A DNA stretch of 44,978 nucleotides from Capniomyces stellatus. Its lineage: Eukaryota > Kickxellomycota > Harpellomycetes > Harpellales > Legeriomycetaceae. The stretch is from the NCBI GenBank assembly GCA_001661515.1, contig LUVW01000052.1:43976-88953 (forward strand). The letters are read 5' to 3'. Position numbers and translations under genes: made by a program. Below are positions 10,578 through 21,922 of the stretch, piece after piece; the stretch's first letter is position 1, and every line of letters starts with the position of its first letter. The notes below the pieces were generated by a model. The model did not search any database, was not told where the DNA came from, and saw only the letters and a list, made by a program, of their open reading frames with translations.

Positions 10578-13526
10578 TTAAGCGCCAAACAAATAGTGGG
10601 AAATGATGTAGCAGGTGGAGCCAATGAAACGGATGATGGCAAGAACGGCAACGCTCCAAAAGATAAAGCTGAGGTAAGGGTTGTAGTCCATGGTGGGATA
10701 AGCGGATTGGAGGTAGGAAATGAACCATTCAGAGGACATGACGAGGGCAAGAGTGATGTTGGAGAAGGTCCAAGCAAGAACGAGATTAGTTCTGAACATT
10801 TTATTGTTGTCTTCTTGCTTGGTAGAAGCGTCTCTTTTCTGGTGAGTTTTAACGATGGGTTTCCTGAGGTTGAGAAGGAACTGATCGTAGTTGGCGTTGA
10901 CATCAACTTGATCGGTGGCAACATTGATGGTGGCAACAGCGATACCGTCCTTCTGAGTTTTGATTTTAGCGTGGCCGAGATCATTAGACACAGAAGTATC
11001 GCCCTTAGTTCCCCAGGACACATCGTGGATGTTGCAGAAGGCGTAGACCATGAGGATGTTGATAGATGAGGGGACCCAGAGCATGTACTGGAGGAAGGAA
11101 GTGACCATGTGGAAGGGCTCGAGGTAGATGATGGAGGCGAGGAGGTAGACGCCATAAGTGGAGGCAGTGGAGATGACAATGTCTCTAAAGTAGCCGTCGT
11201 TGAGGAGAGAAAGACCGGCGGAAAGATCGGTGGTTTGGAGTTTTCTATAGATGGAAAAAGCGGCGATGTAAGTGATAACAATCATAATCATAGCAAAGAT
11301 CATAACGGAAAACCCGTAGATGAACTTGGAGCCCTGGGGACGATTACCGAGAGCGAGGATGAAGATGGTGATTAGGGCAAGAATGTAGAGCATGCGGAAG
11401 ACTTCAGTGACGGTTCGACCGGCGCCAAAAAAGGGGTCATTAGCGACATTATTGACGGCGTTGAACTGGACAGAGCGGGCAAGGAAGAAGTAGGCGAGGT
11501 AGAAGTTGGCAAGGGAAAACCACGAGAAGATCATAGTGATGACCTGGTAGATAAACTCGATAAACAGTAGAGTCATACGGAACATATTATGGTTTGTTGC
11601 ACCGATTCTGTACCAATGAACGATCGCATAGAACATCGCAAAGAACGACCCGTTAAGCCACCGTCTGCGCTGCGAAATCAGTTCACTCAGCGAGTCAGGC
11701 ACATCAGTCATTGCCTTTGCCGACTTGACGTACTTGAGCACATAGTTTGCGTTCTTCTTTGCAACAAGCTCAAAGCACAGAATTCGGTCCTCGGCCAAGT
11801 ACATGTTCGCCTCAAATATATCCCCCGTTCCCTCTGCACTGTGCATCAGTTCGCCCTTGAAGTACGAGTGCAATGGGCCCGATGTTGGACTCGAGTTCTG
11901 CAACGCCTCGTACCGGTACGCTGAAAACGCTCCTGGCAGCACTGAAATGTACCCAAACACCGATTCAAGCGGCTTGTCCAGAATGTTCGACATCTTGTAC
12001 TCAAAGTTCTGCGCTGCTACCAGCATGTTCCACAGCCCGCAACAGTTTTCTCCAGTGTCTACGCAGATTTCCCCGCACGCTCCCGCAACCGACGCGTCCT
12101 TGTCAAACGCCTTCCACAGGTGGTAAATCGACGTCCCGCTTGGCTTTGTTCCCACGTCTATCAGCACACACACTTTTGGCTGCAACAACGGTGAAAATGC
12201 ATTGAAAAACCATCGATGACTGTTGATCTTCTTTGCGTTCTTCTCCTTCAAGCAGAACAACACTTGTACCGGCACGTATCCCCTCTCCGCCCCAATAAAG
12301 TTCATTCCCGTGTCCACACATATCTGCGTCGTGTACTCAAATATGTGCGCCTGTACCTCCTTCCCACTCACGCTGTTCTGCATCACTCCCTCTTGGTACA
12401 CCCCCATACACCCCAGCACCTCCAGCACCCGCTTGTCCACCTTCTGCCGCCCATCCGACACTATACATATCACACACTTCTTCCACGAGTCCGCCCCCCA
12501 CGTCCTGCTCCGTGTCCGCGTCTGCAAGTGCGTAATGTTCTTCACCATCGACTTGAACGTCCTCGTAAACAACTCTGCGTCCTCATTGTACATCGTCAAC
12601 ACTGAAAATATCTCCGTTCTCCGCCCATACATCACCGGCCTCAACGTGTACTTTTCATTCATAAACTCGTTCGGGTCACACGTACACGCCGTGTATCGCA
12701 TGTGCGTAAACTCCTGCCCCGTCTTGTACTTTCCCGCATTCAACACCTTCTCCGCTACCGGACAGTCCAGCACCAAGTTCCCCGACGTCAATTCCACCTG
12801 CTTCAAGTGCCTCATCCTCTGCTCCTTGTACGCCTCGTACATCCGCGACTCCACCGGTGGCGCTTCCGACATGTCATACAGCTGTGACAGCTCTGGGTCC
12901 ACCTCTGGCATCTGCCGTGGGTCTATCCGCCCCCGCGACATCGTGTGATCCACATTATACTCTGCTATCGGCATCGCCTCCCTCAAGTTCACCTCATGCA
13001 AACTCGGCGTCCTCCTCCTCTCCATTTCCTGCGGCCTCACCGGCACCGGTAACGGCTTGTATCCCTCCCCCAACCTTGGCGCCTGCCCCTGCCCATAATA
13101 CCCCTCCTCTCCCATCCCCACCCCTCCTCCACTACCATATCTATCATCATACCCCCCTCCATTGCCATATCTATCATCATATCCCCCCCCGTTACCATAT
13201 CCATCGTCATATCCCCCTCCATTTCCATACCTTTCATCATATCCATCGTCATACCCCCCTCCGTTATAATACCCCCCTGCCCCATACCCTGGATCCTGCA
13301 GTATCTCTGCCTCACTAGCATTCAACTGCTGAAACCCCTGCCCCGCCACCTGCGGCCCCACTCCCCCCATTTGCCCCTGAACTCCTGCCCCCTGCTCCTG
13401 CCTTTGGCCATGGTTTACCTCCTCCCCCTCCCTCATTCGCAAAGTTGGCGCCGACGGCTTTGTCTGCCGCCCCATCATTTCATATCCATTCTCATTCTCC
13501 TCTTTCTTATACCTTGGTCTACTCAT
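10578..13526 (-). CDS. Chitin synthase, division 1 (class I-III type)
   Basis: A single 982-residue exon. The N-terminal 150 residues are disordered, with Gly-Tyr-Asp repeats of the GNGGGYDD type. Then come the chitin synthase N-terminal domain and the catalytic GT2 domain: CPVAEKVL at about 254, FSVLTMYNED near 307-316, DVGTKPSG near 457-464, EDRIL at about 579-583 and QRRRW at about 619-623 (the QxxRW signature, followed by LNGS). After residue 640 a set of membrane helices ends near YLFGA. It polymerises N-acetylglucosamine from UDP-GlcNAc into chitin at the plasma membrane. The lack of a myosin motor and the order of motifs exclude classes V/VII. The coding strand runs from G-rich at 5' to C-rich at 3', and the upstream flank is purine-rich for over 1 kb. 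Confidence 0.95.
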   Translation of the reverse strand: MSRPRYKKEENENGYEMMGRQTKPSAPTLRMREGEEVNHGQRQEQGAGVQGQMGGVGPQVAGQGFQQLNASEAEILQDPGYGAGGYYNGGGYDDGYDERYGNGGGYDDGYGNGGGYDDRYGNGGGYDDRYGSGGGVGMGEEGYYGQGQAPRLGEGYKPLPVPVRPQEMERRRTPSLHEVNLREAMPIAEYNVDHTMSRGRIDPRQMPEVDPELSQLYDMSEAPPVESRMYEAYKEQRMRHLKQVELTSGNLVLDCPVAEKVLNAGKYKTGQEFTHMRYTACTCDPNEFMNEKYTLRPVMYGRRTEIFSVLTMYNEDAELFTRTFKSMVKNITHLQTRTRSRTWGADSWKKCVICIVSDGRQKVDKRVLEVLGCMGVYQEGVMQNSVSGKEVQAHIFEYTTQICVDTGMNFIGAERGYVPVQVLFCLKEKNAKKINSHRWFFNAFSPLLQPKVCVLIDVGTKPSGTSIYHLWKAFDKDASVAGACGEICVDTGENCCGLWNMLVAAQNFEYKMSNILDKPLESVFGYISVLPGAFSAYRYEALQNSSPTSGPLHSYFKGELMHSAEGTGDIFEANMYLAEDRILCFELVAKKNANYVLKYVKSAKAMTDVPDSLSELISQRRRWLNGSFFAMFYAIVHWYRIGATNHNMFRMTLLFIEFIYQVITMIFSWFSLANFYLAYFFLARSVQFNAVNNVANDPFFGAGRTVTEVFRMLYILALITIFILALGNRPQGSKFIYGFSVMIFAMIMIVITYIAAFSIYRKLQTTDLSAGLSLLNDGYFRDIVISTASTYGVYLLASIIYLEPFHMVTSFLQYMLWVPSSINILMVYAFCNIHDVSWGTKGDTSVSNDLGHAKIKTQKDGIAVATINVATDQVDVNANYDQFLLNLRKPIVKTHQKRDASTKQEDNNKMFRTNLVLAWTFSNITLALVMSSEWFISYLQSAYPTMDYNPYLSFIFWSVAVLAIIRFIGSTCYIISHYLFGA

Positions 13527-16500
13527 TCTTCCCTTTTTTGTTTTCTTTCTTTGCTTTCTTTTCCCCCTATATCTTGTTTATATTCTCCTTTCTGGTTTCT
13601 GTGTCTATATTCTTGCTACACCTTTTTTTTTCTACGCCCTTTATTTATTTTTTCTCTATTCAAACAATAAACGTCAAGAAAAAAAAAAAAAAAAAACTNA
13701 AAAAAACAAAAAAAAAAAAAAAAAAAAAAAAACGTAAAAAAAAAAAAAAAAAAAAAACTGCCTCTTATCTACTATCTCTCTTTCTATCTATCTATCTCTC
13801 TGTTTTCGGTACTTGTTTACTAGGCTTTGATTAATACTGTTCCTTCTTTCTTTTCCCAATATAAACTGTCCTTTCCCTTTATTTTTATTTATTCTCTATT
13901 TATCCAAAAGTCAACATTAACGCTTTTTGAATTGTCCTCTTCATTGTTTTATACTTTTTTTACTTTAATTGTTTCCCACTATTCAAATCCTTTATTTCTG
14001 CCTTTTTTTTTCCTTTTATCCAGCTCTATTTCCATTGTTCGTTCATTTCCCTATTACTTTACCTTGATTTATTTCTTGTTTTTCTTCTTTTTTTTTGATG
14101 ATATTTGCATCACATTTTCTGCCTTTGATTTACCATTTAATCATCCTACTTTTATTTATTTATTTGTCTTTATTTGTCTCTTTTGTTTATTTTTTTTTAC
14201 ATAATCTCCTCCTGTTATTATTCAACTTGTTTTTTGTTATTTCTGTTACACTATTATTTCCTCTTTCTCTTTCTCCCCTTTACTTTTACTTTTACTTTTA
14301 CATCTTACATCTTACATCCTATCCCATCTACTCCTTATACGCTTCTACTTGCTCTTTTGTCCTGCTTCCAAGCCTCCGTTACTCCAACTCTTGGTAATGT
14401 GTTTAAGATTATCAATACCAATTCTTTACCTTCACCAACTACACTCATTAATCACCACCAATTTACTTTTTTCTTTTTATTATTTCTTTGCCAATAATCC
14501 TTTTTTTTAATTATACCGAAAACCCTTTGTTTTTTTTTTTCCCTCATTTCCCTCGATTCCTTTCACCACTTTGCCAACTAATCATTCCCAAACCCACTCA
14601 CCTTTCTTTCTTTATTAACCAACTTGCAACTTAAATTGCCTGCTTTTATCTGTATTATCGCCTATTTTCCTCCCAGCCCATCAATTATTTATCCTGAATA
14701 TTTCTCCATACTCATTTTGCTTTATTACCAACGTTTTAACACCTTACAAGTTTTTCGCCCTTTTTCTTTTAAATCATGTTTTTTTTTTATTGAAATTTTT
14801 AAATCATGTTTTGATCACGCTTTTTTTCACTTATTTATTTACTAATCCGCTCCATTACTTGGCCTTTACAATCCTGTTTGCTCGTTTCCAATTTGCTTCT
14901 ATATTTATACCTCTCAAGTTTGATCCACTCATCCGCCTTGCTACTCAATTTCTCCAAGCTCTTTCACCACTCATTAGTAATTTGCCACTTTCTTGACCTA
15001 CCAGCTTTAATCATCACCCAATTATAACCCTGCTACACTTTTATATTTACCCACTTTACCAACCTTGTCACTATAAACCTACCCACACAAACTATTGCTG
15101 TATTCATTTATTTCACTCTGTCGCCAACACCACAGTTCCAATACAACTCTCTATCACAATATCAACCCAAATCATCCCCATAGCCAAATGCTTAATACTA
15201 CCTTTCCCCCCATCCCCCCCCTGAAACTCTGCCCAAGGGATTCATACATCTCTCATCCACCATCCACCATCCACCATCCACCATCCACCATCTTCAACCT
15301 CTCTACCTTTTCTTCAAAGTTGGACAGATCAAAAAATAAGGAGCCCCCTACCAATAGATACAGGAATATTTGCCAAGGCCGCATATTTGTAATTCATGTT
15401 TATAATCCCGTAAATATGCCAAGTCTTGTATGCCTTTGCCAAATTTTTCACCCAAAGGAATATTACACTATTTTTTCGTAACATTCAATCGGATATTAGA
15501 TAAAATTCTATACTTCTAGGTTTTAATGCTTTTGTCTCAAGCCATTTAAGCTCCAAACCAACAATCCCGTCTCAATAACCAACACGCAGTAACAATTTTT
15601 GGATATACACTACATTGGCCTAAACGTATACATTACACCACAAAAGCTTGCAATAACTCGACAACGTGTTGATGCCCGTCTTTGTAACACAGACTCCACC
15701 CTTTTTTTTTTTCTAACCTGATTTAAAACTCAAACTAAACACACTTTGAATTAACAATTACCAGTGCACACATACTCCGAGCACTCGCTTTTTTTTTATT
15801 TAATGAACTTTAACCTTCACTTTTTTCAATCACCATTGCACCTTTTCATTTATCATTAAAATACTATGGCTTATCTTTCTGTTGATTGTCAAGTTGATTC
15901 GACAGCATTTCAATTAACTCGATGCGATCCAATTGATCATTATTATTTATTTATTTTAGCCATCGTTTTTAGCAACTCCGGTTGGTTTCCCTTTTTTTCT
16001 TTCTTCTCCTGCCCATTGTTCGCAAGCTTAGTAAAAATCAAAAGCAATGTATGTATACATATCACAGTTCCCTTTCCGAAACACGTTTTGCTTTTCTTTG
16101 TTTTCCAATTTCTTTGCTTTCCAATATCTTTGTTTTTCAATTTCTTTTTTTGGTTTCTGCTTTCCTGCAAGGCATCTTACTCTTTATAGTCTGTGTTGCT
16201 GTTGTACACAATGCCATGATGGTTACCGAGTATGGCCATGGAACTATGGCTTAATCCACAGACTAGTCAAAGACATCAAATTGCATTTTTGAAATTTATC
16301 TTTACCACTATCAATTACAAACGCATTGGTCTGTTACTCGAACACCTTTTTACCCATTAACTTTGCATAAATACACTCACTGTCGACTTACTAGGGCTAT
16401 GTTTAGCCCAACAGCTACTTTATTCTGATTATTTAAATTATCATTTCGCAAAAGTCTACACATACTTTATATTTACAAACCACAACTGATATTCATTAAA

Positions 16501-16615
16501 ACGCGAATCCCGCAGTACCTAAAAAAACCAGTGTTTATACTTGCAACAGTAATCATAAATCTATATTGCATCTTAGGCGACAAATAGGGCCGACCTGTAC
16601 ATCATAACTTGGACT
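13527..16615. other. Long intergenic region, pyrimidine-rich on plus strand
   Basis: I find no supportable gene. 13527 to about 15000 is T/C-rich on the plus strand and is probably the long leader/promoter of the minus-strand chitin synthase gene. Poly-A runs at 13678-13757 include a single n at 13700. An ATCCACC minisatellite sits at about 15257-15292. 15300-16615 is ordinary AT-rich DNA. Confidence 0.6.
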
Positions 16616-17260
16616 ATGAAGGTTTCATTATCGCTAGCCGTTGTATTTTTTACAAATGCCTCTTCAACCAATGCTAATACTCTGGGAATATATAAAACTA
16701 GACCCACTGGCACATTTTCTGCGTCAGCTTCGGGGGCCATTACAGCAGATGTCACATCGAAATTTGGTATAGATAACGCAGATAGTGGCACCATTTATAA
16801 CGCTCAGACGATTAAAATGGGAAAAGTGAATCGCGGCAGCGGGAATAATAGGCATCACCAGAGAGAAGGCACGCAACACTATTCTCGCAAGTATAATGAG
16901 AGGGCCAGCAGTAATGCGAAAGGCAAAAAGTATCGCATAATAAACAAAAGCGAGGACAAGGGAATGGACGAAAATAAAAATGACCAAGACCACACACACC
17001 CTCCACCAAAGCAAAAAAAAAAAAGCAAAACGATAAACGTAAGCGAGGGACATTGGAGCTGGAAGAATAGGATTAGATGGGCGTTTATAAAAGGACTACG
17101 GCATAAGCCAAGAGACCGCCGCGAGTTCAAATTTGAGCTTCTGTACACATATGTGAGAGGATTCAGGTATCGCTGGAATTCCGACTACAGGTTTAGACAC
17201 AGGTTTGATAACGACCATCGGTTCAGAAAGCTATGGCTAGATTACGTAAAAAGCATCTAG
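16616..17260 (+). CDS. Secreted RFR-domain protein A (unknown function)
   Basis: 214 residues, intronless. The N-terminus (MKVSLSLAVVFFTNAS) looks like a signal peptide. A low-complexity hydrophilic middle with His, Lys and Pro runs leads to a compact basic-aromatic C-terminal module at residues 170-214. That module has FRYRWNSDYRFRHR and DHRFRKLWLDYV and no Cys. It aligns without gaps to the last 45 residues of the protein at 21923-23419 (20 identical positions by my count), so it is a real shared domain. I do not recognise it as a known family. It is the first gene of the accessory secreted patch. Confidence 0.75.
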   Translation: MKVSLSLAVVFFTNASSTNANTLGIYKTRPTGTFSASASGAITADVTSKFGIDNADSGTIYNAQTIKMGKVNRGSGNNRHHQREGTQHYSRKYNERASSNAKGKKYRIINKSEDKGMDENKNDQDHTHPPPKQKKKSKTINVSEGHWSWKNRIRWAFIKGLRHKPRDRREFKFELLYTYVRGFRYRWNSDYRFRHRFDNDHRFRKLWLDYVKSI

Positions 17261-18346
17261 ACCGGCTAGCCTTTTTTTTTTCTTTCACTTTCTCCCCCCA
17301 TAATATTATCATTTAATAGCTTTGTAAGCTAAAATATATTTTCCATGTTTTCTTTATATATCCGTTAGATACTACTATTCTTGAATAAACTGACTGAACC
17401 GATTCTTGTTTTGTTTTATAATTAATACATTTTGGTTTCGGCTAAGAGACTGTATTTTGAGAATTTACCGAAGTATGTGCGTTTTTCGCTTAGCAGCGTT
17501 CGATCCAAGCTTGGGAACTGAAATTTATTTGACTGGAGTTTTAAAAGGACACCAACTGTATTTTAAAGTATTGCTGAGATTTCAAACACAAACATAACGT
17601 CCTTACGCATTGTTTCCACAAGTGGGCCAGCAACAGGACTTATTTTATTCTCAGCCTAAAACTCAATTGTTAATAGTGCACCAAAATTCATTCTTGTTAT
17701 AATTTTACGCAAAAGCGTCGTTGCGTGTCCGGTTCCGCTTTTTGGTTTATTATACTGGTTTGGGTATAAATTTATCATATTTTACCTTTTACTGCCATCA
17801 ATCCATGTTCCAAATAACTTTTGTTATTTAATTCCGCTTCAAAACGTTTGTAATTGTTGTAAACCACCGCTAACCAGTAACAATCGGGCTACGTGGTTTC
17901 AAATACAAGCATTGTTTGGAAGGGGAGAGGAGGAGCTTGCTTCATAAAACAATTAAAAATACCACTAGTACTTGAAAATTCTTGTTGAATCGATTGTACT
18001 GGGGAATACATGAATGGTTGTAATACTACAAGTTTTACATATTGAGCATGTATAAGTTGCCCTTAAATGGCTACATTTGTTGTTAGCCAATACCAACTCG
18101 ATACAGTTAATATACGTTCAAGTGCAGCTATTGTGGTTACTAGTATATTTTATTCAGCTACTGCAAATTACAAAAAAAAAGAGTTCAAGCACAACGTATC
18201 AACAATATTAATATAAAGCAAGAGCCAGAGCAACCAGAAAATTAAAACTGAGACTAGACCATCAGCAGTTTACTTGCATTTTTAAATCTACAAGCTCAAC
18301 ATCTTAATATAAAATCCCAATAGCTCTATAATCAGTAATTACAAGC
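17261..18346. other. Intergenic, no gene seen
   Basis: AT-rich DNA without a supportable reading frame, RNA gene or mobile element. The short frame near 17406-17597 shows no conserved feature. Confidence 0.5.
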
Positions 18347-18678
18347 ATGAGAAATATACTGTCGTTGGTTGTTTTGTTTGCTGTGCAGACACTTTTGGCA
18401 TCCGCCAAAACGAAAAAACAGAGTAAACCCACATTGTCCGTTGTACCAGACGAAGTGTTCCCATTGAACGCAATCCAAGATCCCAGTCTTTTAAGGAGAG
18501 ATATGTATGTTGCCGAAGAGGAGGGCAGAATTTAGCCGATATTTAGCTAGGATACAGGCAAATTGCACCAGTTTTCATCTACTACCAATTAGTTGCGAGT
18601 ATGCCATACTGCTTTACTGTATACAGGGGAGCTGGACCAAGGATTGGAAGCCCGTATGCTTGGTATCAAAAGAAGTGA
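18347..18678 (+). CDS. Small secreted protein, possible processed peptide precursor
   Basis: The start at 18347 gives a clear signal peptide (MRNILSLVVLFAVQTLLASA). Unspliced, the product is 62 residues and ends at 18535. A GTATGT donor at 18505 and the CAG ending at 18626 would define a 122-nt intron. Splicing gives 69 residues whose end reads LLRRDMGAGPRIGSPYAWYQKK. That layout (signal, pro-region, dibasic RR, short peptide, terminal KK) is what Kex2/Kex1-processed fungal peptides look like, but no second copy of the peptide is present. Other acceptors (for example after 18550) give different tails, so the 3' part is uncertain. No homology recognised. Confidence 0.45.
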
Positions 18679-20059
18679 TGGTATGGGCTAGAGAAACCTA
18701 TAAATTTGGACGTATAGCTTTTTGTATTTCGTTTTTGTACACTAGACTCTTTACGATAGTTTTGTCTTGGTGTATTTGCCAACTTGTACACTTTAAACAA
18801 TTGCTAATTTGTTTGGTATTTCGTTGCACAAACATCCTGAAACGGGATTGATTGAGAGGGAGTGAGAAAGTAGCACTTTCACATAATCCCGTTGGCTATT
18901 TCACAAATAAACTGTAAATTCAAAAAAATATGGACTAAACCAGATACATTTATCTTTTTTTGGCTAGATTGCTAGTATCAACTACCAGTCTATTCGAGAG
19001 TCTTAGCCCAAATTCCAGCCAAACTGGTTCATTATACTAGCGTTTTTACCTTTACTTTCAACAAAGTATTACGGATTAGTAATGCAAACTGTTTTATATT
19101 AAAGTGGTTAAATCAATGCCTGTGAATTTATTTTCAGTGTAACCTGGAGAATCAAGCTGTTCGTTTTGACTTTTGAATTCAAGTGGTTTATTCAAAAGTG
19201 TTGATAAAGCCGGAAATCCATCCACTTAAATAGCTAAGGTATGGATCAAGCTAAAGATGGTGTTTTTTTTTTTTCCTTTTCAAGCTGAAATTAAATGAAG
19301 CTGAATCATGTAAAACTTAGATGGATGGTGTAGATTTAATTAGCGCATTCGAACGTAGTCCAATTGTTATTCATTTTGCACTGAATTACCTTCCCTCTCC
19401 CCCCAATAAAACACAGTCTGCCTAGTATACTTCAATCGTGTTCTTGTTGACCTCAGGGCTCTTGCTGGACTTTTACAACTTGACAGTATAATCCATGTTC
19501 ATGTTTTACGTATTAATAGTAATTAATTAGGCGATGTCAGCTCTTAAATTAAAACGGTGGTGTTTATAAAACCAATCGATTACTACAAATATCCCATATG
19601 TTGTTCTACCAATTAGACCAGTATAGAACCTGTTTGCACAAAGATGATGCCGTTATTCAACTAAATTAACAAACCAATTTCAACTAAAGCAAACCAACAC
19701 TTTATCAAGCCATTGATTATTGTTTGTATTAGTTTATTTTTACCAATTTCAAACATTTGGTAGTTGATTAAGGAGCTTGGGTGGGGGGAGTGAGATAATT
19801 CGTATTTCAGAATCTGTAAAATTCAAATTACAACTACAACTTATAAATAACTCGATGACCAGGTTAAATTTAATCAAGCTTTTAATCAGCAAAACTTTTA
19901 TTCCAACTCTTAAAAACACGACTAACCAGCCACTCTACTTGATCTGATATTCTACCCTCTAATATCGACAAGCGTTTATACATATCGCTACAGCTATATT
20001 ATCCCAGCGACCCTATTCAACTATATAAATCCGTAATTATCTTTTAAAGCAACTCAATA
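18679..20059. other. Intergenic, promoter of GDSL gene at right end
   Basis: AT-rich and without a supportable gene. The only regulatory word I can point to is the TATA-like motif at 20022-20029. Confidence 0.5.
20022..20029 (+). promoter_or_regulatory. TATA-like box of the GDSL esterase gene
   Basis: TATATAAA ends 31 nt before the ATG at 20060. If used, the mRNA leader would be very short. Confidence 0.35.
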
Positions 20060-21259
20060 ATGGTATCAGCAATCAACGTACTTTCGGTCTTTGTAGCAAG
20101 CCTAGTTGCTATCTCCGAAGCCAAAGACAAGCTCATTGTCTTTGGAGATAGCTTGTCGGATGTCGGAAACACGTACGATAGACCTCTTGCAGCTCCTTGG
20201 TGGAAGACCAGATACTCAACTGGGCCGGTTTGGAACGAATACATGGCATACTTCAACGACTATATTATGGTGAGCTATGCCGTAGGAGGTGCTACATCAA
20301 ACAAAACCAGCGTATCGGCTTTTACAAAGCAGGAAAGTACATTCACGAGTGTACCAGAGCAGATCAGCTCTTTCACAAAGACATTTGAGAAAAAGTTTTC
20401 CTCAGACGCCCTCAGTAAAGATATTGCAGCCATTGAGGTTGGTGCAAACGACTTGCTTCTTGGATTACCAATGATAGCAGTTGGAGCCATTGACGTTGAA
20501 AAATACACTGATTCGATTGTATCAAACATAATGTCATCGGTCAACAAGCTTATAGATTTTGGATATAAGAAGATTATTGTGACAAACATCCCAGATGTTG
20601 TGATCATGCCTATTGCCAATTCCCTTCCTGCTTCACAATTGAAGCAAATTGACTTGTACGTTAGTTCCACAAACGCCAAGCTTAGTCAGGCAATAAACGA
20701 TCTTGTGTCGTCAAAAAAGAGCAGTATCGACTTTGTAAGAATTCTCAAGTTTTATGACTTGGTACACATTCTCACCAACCCTACTGTATCAACTGCACTT
20801 GGGCTTAAAACCCTCAACGAAAGCTGCTATAAGATCAACAATAATACGCTGGTGTCCTCGTGCTCCGACTCGGACGAATACGCTTTTGGAGACTTTGTTC
20901 ACCCAACAACAAGAATACACGGTCTTGTTGGGGCTGTTGCCTCAAAGCTGGTTAAATCAGATTTTCTTGTCTCCCAAGAGTCCGTCATTGAAGTTATAAA
21001 GCAATACAACATCACAGCTCTTAAAGCCAGAACAAATGCGCTATACAACAACGATACCTACGAAACCGGAATCACCAAGGTTGAGTCGTATAACATAAAG
21101 ACAGCTGAAGGAAACGCCACTTATTTGGCTACTGGTGTTGGCGGACCTAACAAAACCGGGCCAGGCTCAAACGCAGCCAGAAACGGTGACGGGCTATTTA
21201 GCAAAATCATGTTTACTGCTGTGCTTTCTATTATTTTTATTTCTTTTTCCTTGGTCTAA
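20060..21259 (+). CDS. Secreted, probably GPI-anchored GDSL/SGNH esterase
   Basis: 399 residues, intronless. A signal peptide covers about residues 1-21. Block I is FGDSLSDVGN with the nucleophile at Ser31. AVGGATS fits block II. The block III motif is VGANDLL (Asn). Block V is FGDFVHPTTRIHG, with the catalytic Asp and His in DxxH-like spacing. Several N-glycosylation sequons occur. The C-terminus has a small-residue stretch (GPGSNAARNGDG) followed by a hydrophobic tail (FTAVLSIIFISFSLV), the arrangement of a GPI-anchor signal. It is expected to hydrolyse lipid or carbohydrate esters at the cell surface. The substrate cannot be inferred. It sits between the two RFR-domain genes. Confidence 0.88.
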   Translation: MVSAINVLSVFVASLVAISEAKDKLIVFGDSLSDVGNTYDRPLAAPWWKTRYSTGPVWNEYMAYFNDYIMVSYAVGGATSNKTSVSAFTKQESTFTSVPEQISSFTKTFEKKFSSDALSKDIAAIEVGANDLLLGLPMIAVGAIDVEKYTDSIVSNIMSSVNKLIDFGYKKIIVTNIPDVVIMPIANSLPASQLKQIDLYVSSTNAKLSQAINDLVSSKKSSIDFVRILKFYDLVHILTNPTVSTALGLKTLNESCYKINNNTLVSSCSDSDEYAFGDFVHPTTRIHGLVGAVASKLVKSDFLVSQESVIEVIKQYNITALKARTNALYNNDTYETGITKVESYNIKTAEGNATYLATGVGGPNKTGPGSNAARNGDGLFSKIMFTAVLSIIFISFSLV

Positions 21260-21922
21260 CTTGACTGTATTTAAGTTGACTTTGTCGTCACCCACTAGTA
21301 GGCAACACATCTTTATGGGCCATTGTTTGGTATTCTTGTCGACATTTGTATTCAAAAGCTTTCATAGGGTTTACTACTAGATGGTACTGTCAAGCGTTAT
21401 TTTATTGTATTTTTGCTACCATTATGAAGGTTATACCTAAATAAAACTGCATAAACATTTATTTTGGTGTTCATACATGTAAGCATGAAAAAAAAAACAT
21501 GACTAGGTTTATACGTTACTCAAAAAGTTGGCCAACTTATCCAACCACGAATAAAAGCAAATGAAGTTTAAGTAGACAATCAAGAAGGGAAAAAGAGTAG
21601 TGTCGTTGAAATGTTGGACACGAGGTAAATACACTTTTGCAAAATGAAACCAGCAAATACTGTGTGTTTTGTTATGTTTTGTTGATTCTGTTGCAAATAT
21701 ACTGCGTAAAAAAAATAAAATTAACAATAAAACCGTTTATTACAAAACTTACTACAAAATACTATGTCAATAAAAAAAATAGAAAAATAAACCATAGAAT
21801 ATAGGCAAACATGGCATAGACAACACTTTGTGAGGATATACAGGCTATACACGTATGCGATTTTTGTGTATTTAGGCTAACCCACCACATTCTGCAATGC
21901 AGATATACACCCAGACCATCAA
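21260..21922. other. Convergent intergenic region
   Basis: The space between the 3' ends of the GDSL gene and RFR protein B. AT-rich, no gene seen. Confidence 0.5.

Noticed and set aside
17440..17520. GTTCGATCC resembling a tRNA T-arm
   Set aside because: No matching acceptor stem, D-arm or anticodon arm around it. I found no convincing tRNA in the window.
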